Shown piece by piece: positions 9,600 through 20,609 of a stretch of 43,020 nt of DNA. The stretch is taken from positions 1-43,020 of the forward strand of contig RPFO01000509.1 of NCBI GenBank assembly GCA_009746045.1. The letters run 5' to 3'. Each line of letters starts with the position of its first letter. Positions within the stretch are counted from its first letter, which is position 1. The position numbers and the translations under genes are program-made. The notes beneath the pieces are model-generated. The model was not told the origin of the DNA and searched no databases. It was given only the letters and a program-made list of their open reading frames with translations. Source of the stretch: Mesostigma viride. Taxonomy: Eukaryota > Streptophyta > Mesostigmatophyceae > Mesostigmatales > Mesostigmataceae.

Positions 9600-10340
9600 T
9601 TCCAACGGCCGTCGCGGAAAAATAACACCCTAATTTCCAGGTTCCAACGGCCGTTGGCGCATGAAAATCACACCCTAATTTACAGGTTCCAACGGCCGTT
9701 GGCGCATGAAAATCACACCCTAATTTCCAGGTTCCAACGGCCGTTGGCGACAGAAAAATAACACCCTAATTTCCAGGTTCCAACGGCCGTTGGCGCATGA
9801 AAATCACACCCTAATTTCCAGGTTCCAACGGCCGTTGGCGCATGAAAATCACACCCTAATTTCCAGGTTCCAACGGCCGTTGGCGCAGAAAATCACACCC
9901 TAATTTACAGGTTCCAACGGCCGTTGGCGCGAGAAAAATGACACCCTATTTCCAGGTTCCAACGGCCGTTGGCGCAGAAAAATCACACCCTAATTTCCAG
10001 GTTCCAACGGCCGTTGGCGCATGAAAATCACACCCTAATTTCCAGGTTCCAACGGCCGTTGGCGCAGAAAAATCACACCCTAATTTCCAGGTTCCAACGG
10101 CCGTTGGCGCAGAAAATCACACCCTAATTTCCAGGTTCCAACGGCCGTTGGCGCATGAAAATCACACCCTAATTTCCAGGTTCCAACGGCCGTTGGCGCA
10201 GAAAATAACACCCTAATTTCCAGGTTCCAACGGCCGTTGGCGCATGAAAATCACACCCTAATTTACAGGTTCCGACGGCCGTTGGGCAAAAAAAAAATAA
10301 CACCCTAATTTCCAGATTGCAACGGCCGTTGGCGCAAGAA
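9600..10340. repeat. tandem array of ~45-bp palindrome unit, 17 copies
   Basis: Same unit as the 7860-8355 array: (CAGGTT)CCAACGGCCGTTGG(CGCATGAAAATCACACCCTAATTT). The first and last two copies are degenerate (CCGTCGCGG at 9602, CCGACGG at 10272, GCAACGG at 10319). Internal copies are near identical but carry GCGCATG, GCGCAG or GCGCGAG variants after the palindrome, so local subfamilies exist. The hexanucleotide array begins inside the last unit. Confidence 0.95.
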
Positions 10341-10353
10341 AATCAAGCAAGAA

Positions 10354-13300
10354 AAGGACAAGGACAAGGACAAGGACAAGGACAAGGACAAGGACAAGGA
10401 CAAGGACAAGGACAAGGACGAGGACAAGGACAAGGACAAGGACAAGGACAAGGACAAGGACAAGGACAAGGACAAGGACAAGGACAAGGACAAGGACAAG
10501 GACAAGGACAAGGACAAGGACAAGGTGCTGGACAAGGACAAGGACAAGGACAAGGACAAGGACAAGGACAAGGTGCTGGACAAGGACAAGGACAAGGACA
10601 AGGCTGGACAAGGACAAGGACAAGGACAAGGACAAGGACAAGGACAAGGACAAGGACAAGGACAAGGACAAGGACAAGGACAAGGACAAGGACAAGGACA
10701 AGGACAAGGACAAGGACAAGGACAAGGACAAGGACAAGGACAAGGACAAGGACAAGGACAAGGACAAGGACAAGGACAAGGACAAGGACAAGGACAAGGA
10801 CAAGGACAAGGACAAGGACAAGGACAAGGACAAGGACAAGGACAAGGACAAGGACAAGGACAAGGACAAGGACAAGGACAAGGACAAGGACAAGGACGAG
10901 GACAAGGACAAGGACAAGGACAAGGACAAGGACAAGGACAAGGACAAGGACAAGGACAAGGACAAGGACAAGGACAAGGACAAGGACAAGGACAAGGACA
11001 AGGACAAGGACAAGGACAAGGACAAGGACAAGGACAAGGACAAGGACAAGGACAAGGACAAGGACAAGGACAAGGACAAGGACAAGGACAAGGACAAGGA
11101 CAAGGACAAGGACAAGGACAAGCACGAGGACAAGGACAAGGACAAGGACAAGGACAAGGACAAGGACAAGGACAAGGACAAGGACAAGGACAAGGACAAG
11201 GACAAGGACAAGGACAAGGACAAGGACGAGGACAAGGACAAGGACAAGGACAAGGACAAGGACAAGGACAAGGACAAGGACAAGGACGAGGACAAGGACA
11301 AGGACAAGGACAAGGACAAGGACAAGGACAAGGACAAGGACAAGGACAAGGACAAGGACAAGGACAAGGACAAGGACAAGGACAAGGACAAGGACAAGGA
11401 CAAGGACAGGACAGGACAGGACAAGGACAAGGACAAGGACAAGGACAAGGACAAGGACAAGGACAAGGACAAGGACAAGGACAAGGACAAGGACAAGGAC
11501 AAGGACAAGGACAAGGACAAGGACAAGGACAAGGACAAGGACGAGGACGAGGACGAGGACAAGGACAAGGACAAGGACAAGGACAAGGACAAGGACAAGG
11601 ACAAGGCTGGCACAAGGACAAGGACAAGGACAAGGACAAGGACAAGGACAAGGACAAGGACAAGGACAAGGACAAGGACAAGGACAAGGACAAGGACAAG
11701 GACAAGGACAAGGACAAGGACAAGGACAAGGACAAGGACAAGGACAAGGACAAGGACAAGGACAAGGACAAGGACAAGGACAAGGACAAGGACAAGGACA
11801 AGGACAAGGACAAGGACAAGGACAAGGACAAGGACAAGGACAAGGACAAGGACAAGGACAAGGACAAGGACAAGGACAAGGACAAGGACAAGGACAAGGA
11901 CAAGGACAAGGACAAGGACAAGGACAAGGACAAGGACAAGGACAAGGACAAGGCTGGACAAGGACAAGGACAAGGACAAGGACAAGGACAAGGACAAGGA
12001 CAAGGACAAGGACAAGGACAAGGACAAGGACAAGGACAAGGACAAGGACAAGGACAAGGACAAGGACAAGGACAAGGACAAGGACAAGGACAAGGACAAG
12101 GACAAGGACAAGGACAAGGACAAGGACAAGGACAAGGACAAGGACAAGGACAAGGACAAGGACAAGGACAAGGACAAGGACAAGGACAAGGCTGGCACAA
12201 GGACAAGGACAAGGACAAGGACAAGGACAAGGACAAGGACAAGGACAAGGACAAGGACAAGGACAAGGACAAGGACAAGGACAAGGACAAGGACAAGGAC
12301 AAGGACAAGGACAAGGACAAGGACAAGGACAAGGACAAGGACAAGGACAAGTGCTGGCACAAGGACAAGGACAAGGACAAGGACAAGGACAAGGACAAGG
12401 ACAAGGACAAGGACAAGGACAAGGACAAGGACAAGGACAAGGACAAGGACAAGGACAAGGACAAGGACAAGGACAAGGACAAGGACAAGGACAAGGACAA
12501 GGACAAGGACAAGGACAAGGACAAGGACAAGGACAAGGACAAGGACAAGGACAAGGACAAGGACAAGGACAAGGACAAGGACAAGGACAAGGACAAGGAC
12601 AAGGACAAGGACAAGGACAAGGACAAGGACAAGGACAAGGACAAGGACAAGGACAAGGACAAGGACAAGGACAAGGACAAGGACAAGGACAAGGACAAGG
12701 ACAAGGACAAGGACAAGGACAAGGACAAGGACAAGGACAAGGACAAGGACAAGGACAAGGACAAGGACAAGGACAAGGACAAGGACAAGGACAAGGACAA
12801 GGACAAGGACAAGGACAAGGACAAGGACAAGGACAAGGACAAGGACAAGGACAAGGACAAGGCTGGACAAGGACAAGGACAAGGACAAGGACAAGGACAA
12901 GGACAAGGCTGGACAAGGACAAGGACAAGGACAAGGCTGGACAAGGACAAGGACAAGGACAAGGACGACAAGGACAAGGACAAGGACAAGGACAAGGACA
13001 AGGACAAGGACAAGGACAAGGACAAGGACAAGGACAAGGACAAGGACAAGGACAAGGACAAGGCTGGACAAGGACAAGGACAAGGACAAGGTGCTGGACA
13101 AGGACAAGGACAAGGACAAGGACAAGGACAAGGACAAGGACAAGGACAAGGACAAGGACAAGGACAAGGACAAGGACGAGGACGAGGACAAGGACAAGGA
13201 CAAGGACAAGGACAAGGACAAGGACAAGGACAAGGAGGGCAAGGACAAGGACAAGGACAAGGACAAGGACAAGGACAAGGACAAGGACAAGGACAAGGAC

Positions 13301-13901
13301 AAGGACAAGGACAAGGACAAGGACAAGGACAAGGACAAGGACAAGGACAAGGACAAGGACAAGGCAAGGACAAGGACAAGGACAAGGACAAGGACAAGGA
13401 CAAGGACAAGGACAAGCACGGACAGGACAGGACAAGGACAAGGACAAGGACAAGGACAAGGACAAGGACAAGGACAAGGACAAGGACAAGGACAGGACAA
13501 GGACAAGGACAAGGACAAGGACAAGGACAGGACAAGGACAAGGACAAGGACAAGGACAAGGACAAGGACAAGGACAAGGACAAGGACAAGGACAAGGACA
13601 AGGACAAGGACAAGGACAAGGACAAGGACAAGGACAAGGACAAGGACAAGGACAAGGACAAGGACAAGGACAAGGACAAGGACAAGGACAAGGACAAGGA
13701 CAAGGACAAGGACAAACGACAAGGACAAGGACAGGACGAGGACGAGGACAAGGACAAGGACAAGGACAAGGACAAGGACGAGGACGAGGACGAGGACAAG
13801 GACAAGGACAAGGACAAGGACAAGGACAAGGACAAGGGCAAGGACAAGGACAAGGACAAGGACAAGGACAAGGACAAGGACGAGGACGAGGACGAGGACA
13901 A
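10354..13901. repeat. GGACAA hexanucleotide array, 3.5 kb
   Basis: Nearly pure (GGACAA)n, about 590 copies. The commonest variant is GGACGA. Scattered breaks read GGTGCTGG, GGCTGG or GTGCTGGCAC (for example 10524, 11606, 12190, 12350, 12861). Small phase changes occur near 11405 (GGACAGGACAGG), 13236 and 13416. All six frames stay open for kilobases because the unit is a multiple of three without stops; the predicted Gly-Gln, Lys-Asp, Thr-Arg, Leu-Ser, Leu-Val and Cys-Pro polymers are artefacts. It is not a canonical telomere repeat. Confidence 0.97.
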
Positions 13902-15468
13902 TTGCTGAGCTTCGCTCATTTTATATATGACGCGTGGACGGGCTCAAAGGGGACCGACCTGCCGTAGGTAGCGTAAGACTAGCGCTTGTCACGAGGGTAC
14001 TGCACCGGCCGGCCCTTTTTGTGCCTAGGCTGAGTGTGGTTCCGGAGTGCAGGCCTAGGTAGCTTCTAACGTACGTCACTAGACCTTGTTACCTGCGCCA
14101 GCCGCCAGGCGTGGCGCAACTGTGATTGGCAGTCAGTACACCTTGTACCTGCGCCAGCCGGCAGGCCTGCGTGGCGCAATGTGAATGATAGTCAGTACTT
14201 AGAGTGGTGTAGGGGACGTAGGGAGGCCTCTTTTCAGCTTCGCAACTTGATCCCAGCATTTGCTGGCAAGGTCGGCTGGCCGCTATGGCGGCTGCGCTGA
14301 ATGTAAGACGATGCTATCGGCCTCTCCGGGCGTGGAGAGGCCTGGAATAAAATTCTTTATGTTCGCCACCCACCGTTACAGGCCACGGTAATGGTTGTTG
14401 GGTGGGGGGCTCTACGTTTTGAGTAAAATGGTGTGATTTCCGGCGCTGGGCCCACTGACGATTCCCCTCTACCCCTGGGTGCGGCAAGCGGCTTCCTGAC
14501 ACTGGGGAAGCTGCGATTTTAGTCGGACAACGTCAGGGAAGGAGCCATACAGGCCAGGGCCAGCGGCTACGGTGGAAAGAATCACAGGTGGAGGCGAATC
14601 TGCCTTAAACGTGGAGATGGCTAGCGCGGGGTGCCAGGGTAGCCCATAACTGCCAGGAGCCTGACAGCGGACCCGATCTTTCGGCCTGTGGCCAGACGGG
14701 AGTTTCGGGGAGGATGCGGGGCTGGAGCGAATCTTGGTGGGAGGAGCGCGCTCTTCATCATTGCCCAGTTTTTCAGCAAAGAATGTTCGCCTGGCGGGGC
14801 TGAAATTCTTGCTGTTTTATCGCCTTGTTTTTATCCTGTATGATGCATTATAGGAAAAGCGATAAAGAGTTCGGTTCAGCCAGGGGGGCATATCTATGCC
14901 ATAAAAAATTTCCTACAACAACACAAGCCCTGGTCAGGGCCTTGGCTAAGCAGTTTCCAAGCCAAGGCCTTGGTAGGGTAGAGGGCCTATCGCCACAAAG
15001 GTTTCAATGCCGGGAAATCCCAGCCTCGGGGGTGGGGCTGGTGATGGGTCCTGGGCTTGTGAGAGACGGTCCGGGGGCGTAAGGCCTAATGAGCAGCCGC
15101 TGGAAACCGCCCCCCTAACGGGGGAACGACATGGGTGCCGCCCTGCGTCCGCCGGGAAACCGTAGCGGCCACACGGGGGCGGCAGTACAGCCGTGGCAGC
15201 GTGCAGGGGGGGGCCATGGGCGGAAAGAAAATCGGCACCAAGGTTGGCGACAGCCTTGGTGGCCAAGAAGGAGGTGTGGGGGCAACACCTTGTGTTCGAG
15301 TATGCTGGGCCCCCAGCATGGTGCTACAATAACCAACTTGATAATGATGTGCACTGAGTTTGAAGGTGTGGTATAGGCTGTCCGTATAAAGCCTAGCACA
15401 CAAATATGTAAAATAAATGTTTCTCTTGGTGGGAAGGAACTCCAATGGACCAAAAACAAGAAATGTAT
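13902..15468. mobile_element. noncoding repeat element, long copy
   Basis: A 1567-bp unit lies precisely between the hexanucleotide array and a second, shorter copy. It begins TTGCTGAGCTTCGCTC and ends AAATGTAT. Its first 338 bp and last 190 bp recur in the copy at 15469-16023. No long ORF is convincing. Several strong hairpins are present: TGCGCCA/TGGCGCA pairs near 14095 and 14150, and a 10-bp stem GGCCTTGGCT/AGCCAAGGCC at 14938-14969. The middle (14240-15278) is unique in this window. It could be a nonautonomous transposon, a SINE-like element or a structured-RNA-derived repeat. No target duplication can be scored because the flanks are themselves repeats. Confidence 0.65.
14090..14205. 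repeat. internal tandem duplication with hairpins
   Basis: Two ~56-bp units, each ACCTTG..ACCTGCGCCAGCC...GTGGCGCAA...CAGTCAGTAC, follow one another. Each holds a 7-bp inverted repeat TGCGCCA/TGGCGCA. The same pair is present in the short copy at about 15652-15765. Confidence 0.75.
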
Positions 15469-16023
15469 TTGCTGAGCTTCGCTCATTTTATATATGACGC
15501 GTGGACGGGCTCAAAGGGGACCGACCTGCCGTAGGTAGCGTAAGACTAGCGCTTGTCACGAGGGTACTGCACCGGCCGGCCCTTTTTGTGCCTAGGCTGA
15601 GTGTGGTTCCGGAGTGCAGGCCTAGGTAGCTTCTAACGTACGTCACTAGACCTTGTTACCTGCGCCAGCCGCCAGGCGTGGCGCAACTGTGATTGGCAGT
15701 CAGTACACCTTGTACCTGCGCCAGCCGGCAGGCCTGCGTGGCGCAATGTGAATGATAGTCAGTACTTAGAGTGGTGTAGGGGACGTAGGGAGGCCTCTTT
15801 TCAGCTCCCACCCACCCACCCACGCTGCTAAGAGGGGCAACACCTTGTGTTCGAGTATGCTGGGCCCCCAGCATGGTGCTACAATAACCAACTTGATAAT
15901 GATGTGCACTGAGTTTGAAGGTGTGGTATAGGCTGTCCGTATAAAGCCTAGCACACAAAAATGTAAAATAAATGTTTCTCTTGGTGGGAAGGAACTCCAA
16001 TGGACCAAAAACAAGAAATGTAT
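15469..16023. mobile_element. noncoding repeat element, internally deleted copy
   Basis: A 555-bp copy of the preceding element: its first 338 bp (15469-15806) and last 190 bp (15834-16023) match the long copy almost base for base. The 1-kb middle is replaced by 27 bp that include a CCCA run. Head-to-tail arrangement with the long copy, and hexanucleotide repeat immediately after, suggest one insertion event followed by duplication and deletion, or insertion of a dimer. Confidence 0.75.
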
Positions 16024-18453
16024 GGACAAGGACAAGGACAAGGACAAGGACAAGGACAAGGACAAGGACAAGGACAAGGACAAGGACAAGGACAAGGACA
16101 AGGACAAGGACAAGGACAAGGACAAGGACAAGGACAAGGACAAGGACAAGGACGAGGACAAGGACAAGGACAAGGACAAGGACAAGGACAAGGACAAGGA
16201 CAAGGACAAGGACAAGGACAAGGACAAGGACAAGGACAAGGACAAGGACAAGGACAAGGACAAGGACAAGGACAAGGACAAGGACAAGGACAAGGACAAG
16301 GACAAGGACAAGGACAAGGACAAGGACAAGGACAAGGACAAGGACAAGGACAAGGACAAGGACAAGGACAAGGACAAGGACAAGGACAAGGACAAGGACA
16401 AGGACAAGGACAAGGACAAGGACAAGGACAAGGACAAGGACAAGGACAAGGACAAGGACAAGGACAAGGACAAGGACAAGGACAAGTGCTGGCACAAGGA
16501 CAAGGACAAGGACAAGGACAAGGACAAGGACAAGGACAAGGACAAGGACAAGGACAAGGACAAGGACAAGGACAAGGACAAGGACAAGGACAAGGACAAG
16601 GACAAGGACAAGGCTGGACAAGGACAAGGACAAGGACAAGGACAAGGACAAGTGCTGGACAAGGACAAGGACAAGGACAAGGACAAGGACAAGGACAAGG
16701 ACAAGGACAAGGACAAGGACAAGGACAAGGACAAGGACAAGGACAAGGACAAGGACAAGGACAAGGACAAGGACAAGGACAAGGACAAGGACAAGGACAA
16801 GGACAAGGACAAGGACAAGGACAAGGACAAGGACAAGGACAAGGACAAGGACAAGGACAAGGACAAGGACAAGGACAAGGACAAGGACAAGGACAAGGAC
16901 AAGGACAAGGACAAGGACAAGGACAAGGACAAGGACAAGGACAAGGACAAGGACAAGGACAAGGACAAGGACAAGGACAAGGACAAGGACAAGGACAAGG
17001 ACAAGGACAAGGACAAGGACAAGGACAAAGGACAAGGACAAGGACAAGGACAAGGACAAGGACAAGGACAAGGACAAGGACAAGGACAAGGACAAGGACA
17101 AGGACAAGGACAAGGACAAGGACAAGGACAAGGACAAGGACAAGGACAAGGACAAGGACAAGGACAAGGACAAGGACAAGGACAAGGACAAGGACAAGGA
17201 CAAGGACAAGGACAAGGACAAGGACAAGGACAAGGACAAGGACAAGGACAAGGACAAGGACAAGGACAAGGACAAGGACAAGGACAAGGACAAGGACAAG
17301 GACAAGGACAAGGACAAGGACAAGGACAAGGACAAGGACAAGGACAAGGACAAGGACAAGGACAAGGACAAGGACAAGGACAAGGACAAGGACAAGGACA
17401 AGGACAAGGACAAGGACAAGGACAAGGACAAGGACAAGGACAAGGACAAGGACAAGGACAAGGACAAGGACAAGGACAAGGCAAGGACAAGGACAAGGAC
17501 AAGGACAAGGACAAGGACAAGGACAAGGACAAGGACAAGGACAAGGACAAGGACAAGGACAAGGACAAGGACAAGGACAAGGACAAGGACAAGGACAAGG
17601 ACAAGGACAAGGACAAGGACAAGGACAAGGACAAGGACAAGGACAAGGACAAGGACAAGGACAAGGACAAGGACAAGGACAAGGACAAGGACAAGGACAA
17701 GGACAAGGACAAGGACAAGGACAAGGCTGGACAAGGACAAGGACAAGGACAAGGCGGACAAGGACAAGGACAAGGACAAGGACAAGGACAAGGACAAGGA
17801 CAAGGACAAGGACAAGGACAAGGACAAGGACAAGGACAAGGACAAGGACAAGGACAAGGACAAGGACAAGGACAAGGACAAGGACAAGGACAAGGACAAG
17901 GACAAGGACAAGGACAAGGACAAGGACAAGGACAAGGACAAGGACAAGGACAAGGACAAGGACAAGGACAAGGACAAGGACAAGGACAAGGACAAGGACA
18001 AGGACAAGGACAAGGACAAGGACAAGGACAAGGACAAGGACAAGGACAAGGACAAGGACAAGGACAAGGACAAGGACAAGGACAAGGACAAGGACAAGGA
18101 CAAGGACAAGGACAAGGACAAGGACAAGGACAAGGACAAGGACAAGGACAAGGACAAGGACAAGGACAAGGACAAGGACAAGGACAAGGACAAGGACAAG
18201 GACAAGGACAAGGACAAGGACAAGGACAAGGACAAGGACAAGGACAAGGACAAGGACAAGGACAAGGACAAGGACAAGGACAAGGACAAGGACAAGGACA
18301 AGGACAAGGACAAGGACAAGGACAAGGACAAGGACAAGGACAAGGACAAGGACAAGGACAAGGACAAGGACAAGGACAAGGACAAGGACAAGGACAAGGA
18401 CAAGGACAAGGACAAGGACAAGGACAAGGACAAGGACAAGGACAAGGACAAGG
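16024..18453. repeat. GGACAA hexanucleotide array, 2.4 kb
   Basis: About 405 copies with the same interruption types as the first array (GTGCTGGCAC at 16486, GGCTGG at 16612 and 17725, GTGCTGG at 16650). Phase slips occur at 17028 (extra A) and 17480. It ends in GGATGGCGCAAGAAAATCAC, which is the right half of the palindrome unit. Confidence 0.97.
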
Positions 18454-18467
18454 ATGGCGCAAGAAAA

Positions 18468-18815
18468 TCACATCTTGTGCGTAACACCTACCCGGACAGC
18501 TGGCAGTGTGTGGTGGGTTGCTTTTCCAGTTGCTGCCGTCGCGGCATCGGAACCCGATGACCCAGAAGCCGCCGATTTCCTCCGCTCCTTCGCCGCCTTT
18601 GCTGCATGAACGCCGCGCGCCTCTTGCCCCGACGATGGTGCGGGGGGAGGGGGCATTTGCTGTGCTGCCGCTGCAGCTTCCGACGGCGCGGAAGGGCCGG
18701 CGGCGGGAGGGGGCAACACCGGTGGCGGCGGAGAGCCGGCGGCGGCGGGGGCGCCGGCGGAGGGGAACGCGGGTGGTTGTGCGTACAAGCACGCTGTGAC
18801 ACGCAGACGACAAAG
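18468..18815 (-). CDS. possible Ala/Pro-rich exon
   Basis: This minus-strand frame ends at the stop at 18468 and reads an Ala/Pro-rich, low-complexity stretch (PAAAGSPPPPVLPPPAAGPS) followed by a more mixed, basic part (AKAAKERRKSAASGSSGSD). It has no ATG in the first 100 codons; the apparent start is GTG. A pyrimidine-rich tract and ACAG near 18800 could be a 3' splice site. It sits, like other minus-strand genes here, directly upstream of a partial palindrome unit. It may be a C-terminal exon or a chance GC-rich frame. Confidence 0.25.
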   Translation of the reverse strand, partial: LCRLRVTACLYAQPPAFPSAGAPAAAGSPPPPVLPPPAAGPSAPSEAAAAAQQMPPPPAPSSGQEARGVHAAKAAKERRKSAASGSSGSDAATAATGKATHHTLPAVRVGVTHKM

Positions 18816-18860
18816 AAGAAATCCGCCGAATATGTTAGCAAGCGGTGCGGTGCAGCACAC

Positions 18861-19228
18861 ACATCTGACAAAGCTAATAGGTCAACCCTTAAAACCGTGT
18901 CCAACTGCCCGCTATAAAAACCGGGCAATGGTCACTTTCCATGATAATGTCCACAAACCAACCTAATAGTTAGTTATGGTCCATTATAGGACACAAGCAC
19001 ACACATATATTCACCACCTTGGGGGTCATGTCATTGGTCATATTGCAATGTCCTATGGGTGCCAAATATAGCACCCCCTGACAGAAAGGAAGCTAGTAAA
19101 GGGCTCATGAACACCAAGGTTGCATGTGGAGGAGCAGGGACCCAGCTGCAAGCTCTAACAATAAATGCCCACTACAAATAGCGGACAGTTTGGTTGGTGA
19201 CACCTGCTAGCATTACAAAGCTCAATTC
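18861..19228. other. spacer, no gene seen
   Basis: There is no persuasive ORF. Three degenerate copies of a short motif occur near 18907, 19167 and 19255 (TGCCCGCTATAAAAACCGGG, TGCCCACTACAAATAGCGG, TGTCCGCTGTAAATATCAC). The first can form a TGCCCG/CGGGCA stem. Confidence 0.4.
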
Positions 19229-19435
19229 TCATCCCGTAGCAACAAAAATGTAATGTCCGCTGTAAATATCACTCAAAACGGCTAAAGGGTTAAAACGAAG
19301 TTGTAGTTGTTTTGCGGCATCAAGTTTCAAAGTACGTACTGGGATACCCTTCGCCAGCCTGCTTGGCATCGAGTAGGATAAGATCTTGGAACCAGTAAGG
19401 GGGCTTCGCTTGTTGCGGCAGATGGTGCAATCCAT
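19229..19435 (-). CDS. possible small protein, 68 aa
   Basis: An ATG at 19435 opens MDCTICRNKRSPLTGSKILS and the frame ends with TGA at 19229. A Cys-x2-Cys pair lies at residues 3-6, and the rest is mixed and basic. Directly upstream, GCGCGCAG resembles a 3' splice site. No family is recognised and no second Cys pair follows, so a zinc site is not supported. It could be an exon or a chance ORF. Confidence 0.25.
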   Translation of the reverse strand: MDCTICRNKRSPLTGSKILSYSMPSRLAKGIPVRTLKLDAAKQLQLRFNPLAVLSDIYSGHYIFVATG

Positions 19436-19439
19436 TGTG

Positions 19440-19800
19440 ATCTGCGCGCAAAACATACACAAACGAACAACCCTCATAGGTTGAGCAATCCAGAAAATCA
19501 TGCCATTACTGTAACAACATGGGCAAAGCATACACAAACGAACAACCATCATAGATTGAGCTAGCAATCCACAACATTATGCCATTACTGTAACAACATG
19601 GGCAAAGCATACACAAACGAACAACCATCATAGATTGAGCTAGCAATCCACAACATCATGCCATTACTGTAACAACATGGGCAAAGCATACACAAACGAA
19701 CAACCATCATAGATAGAGCAATCCACAACATCATGCCATTAATGTAATAACATGGGCAAAACATACACAAACAAATAGCCATGATAGGGCATTAAGAGAA
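19440..19800. repeat. tandem repeat of ~81 bp, about 4.5 copies
   Basis: Units contain AACATGGGCAAAGCATACAC, ACAAACGAACAACCATCATA and CAATCCACAACATCATGCC. Successive units are about 79-83 bp long and the outer ones are more diverged. ORFs on the minus strand here (Cys-Met-rich) are repeat-derived. Confidence 0.85.
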
Positions 19801-19904
19801 TAGCCATGATTGGGGCAATAAGAGAATTTTTTTGTTCAATTCAATGATCACAATTTATGCACACAGTCGATGCATTCATAAATGAGGCAGGTTCTTCCGA
19901 AAAT

Positions 19905-20371
19905 TGGCTCCGTCGTAGAGTGTCAACGGCCAACTTGCAAACACGCACGTTACATGATATACATCCTAGTCATTATGGTCCTATACAAACGCCAGAAGGG
20001 CCTAATACCGGTTTAATTGGATCTTTAGCTACGCATAGTAAAGTAAATGAATATGTTTTCCTGTCCTTTTTATACATTACAAAAAAATCAAGTAATTAAA
20101 AGTGAAATACCTATTTTTATACCTCCAGATCAACAAGATCAATTTAAATTCGCCCCAGAATATTTATTACTTTCTTGTTACTCTAGTGTTGAAAATAATT
20201 ATGTTCCTGTGCGATATAAACCAGAATTTAGTAGTAAAGCAGAAGAAGTCGATTATTTGGGGATTTCTCTAACGCAAGCTTCAATAGCTACTTCATTTAT
20301 TCCCTTGGTGGAACATGATGATGCAAACCGAGCATTAATGGGTTGTAATATGCAAAGACAAGCAGTTCCAT
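19905..20371 (+). pseudogene. rpoB: plastid rpoB fragment in nuclear DNA (NUPT)
   Basis: The translation carries unmistakable landmarks of the plastid RNA polymerase beta subunit: DIHPSHYG, then [20 protein letters not shown], then VNEY, then [41 protein letters not shown] and NMQRQAVP. Three residues expected between HYG and PIQTPEG are absent, and near 20052 the frame shifts by one base, so it cannot encode a working subunit. It has no start region, stops abruptly after QAVP, and is AT-rich with A/T third positions unlike its surroundings. This fits a piece of plastid DNA integrated into the nucleus. The upstream 60 bp (from 19857) may also belong. Confidence 0.9.
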
Positions 20372-20373
20372 GA

Positions 20374-20609
20374 CACCAAGGTTGAGACTTGCATGCATGG
20401 GACAAGAAAAACCTCGTTGCAAGGGTTGAAACAATAACGAAATTGTATGACGACAGACACATAAAATGTAAGGCTTGCTCAGTATTATTATTTACCCATC
20501 AATCAATTTTAAAGGCAAGGAAATGTTGAAATACGGACGACCGTCCCAAGTTCGCCAGCATTAACAAAAGCATTTCTGTGACAAGAACAGTGGGCGACCA
20601 TTCCCATTA
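20374..20609. other. spacer, no gene seen
   Basis: Nothing recognisable. The sequence just after the plastid fragment (GACACCAAGGTTG) echoes a stretch near 19112 (ACACCAAGGTTGCATG), suggesting a small local duplication around the insertion. Confidence 0.35.

Noticed and set aside
7860-10340. CRISPR-like array (short palindromic repeats at even spacing)
   Set aside because: The intervals between palindromes are near-identical copies, not unique spacers, and the context is eukaryotic. It is a minisatellite.
14240-15278. Group I intron or rRNA fragment in the middle of the noncoding element
   Set aside because: A few short stretches look rRNA- or intron-like (GGGGCTGAAATTCTTG, AGACGGTCC), but no ordered set of core helices or longer rRNA identity can be traced by eye.
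10354-18453. Telomere array
   Set aside because: GGACAA does not match the usual TTTAGGG, TTAGGG or TTTTAGGG types and it lies inside the sequence with unique DNA on both sides.
10258-18813. ORFs of 800-1200 residues made of Gly-Gln, Lys-Asp, Thr-Arg, Leu-Ser, Leu-Val or Cys-Pro
   Set aside because: They exist because a 6-bp repeat without stops is open in all six frames. No non-repeat coding sequence of value is attached.
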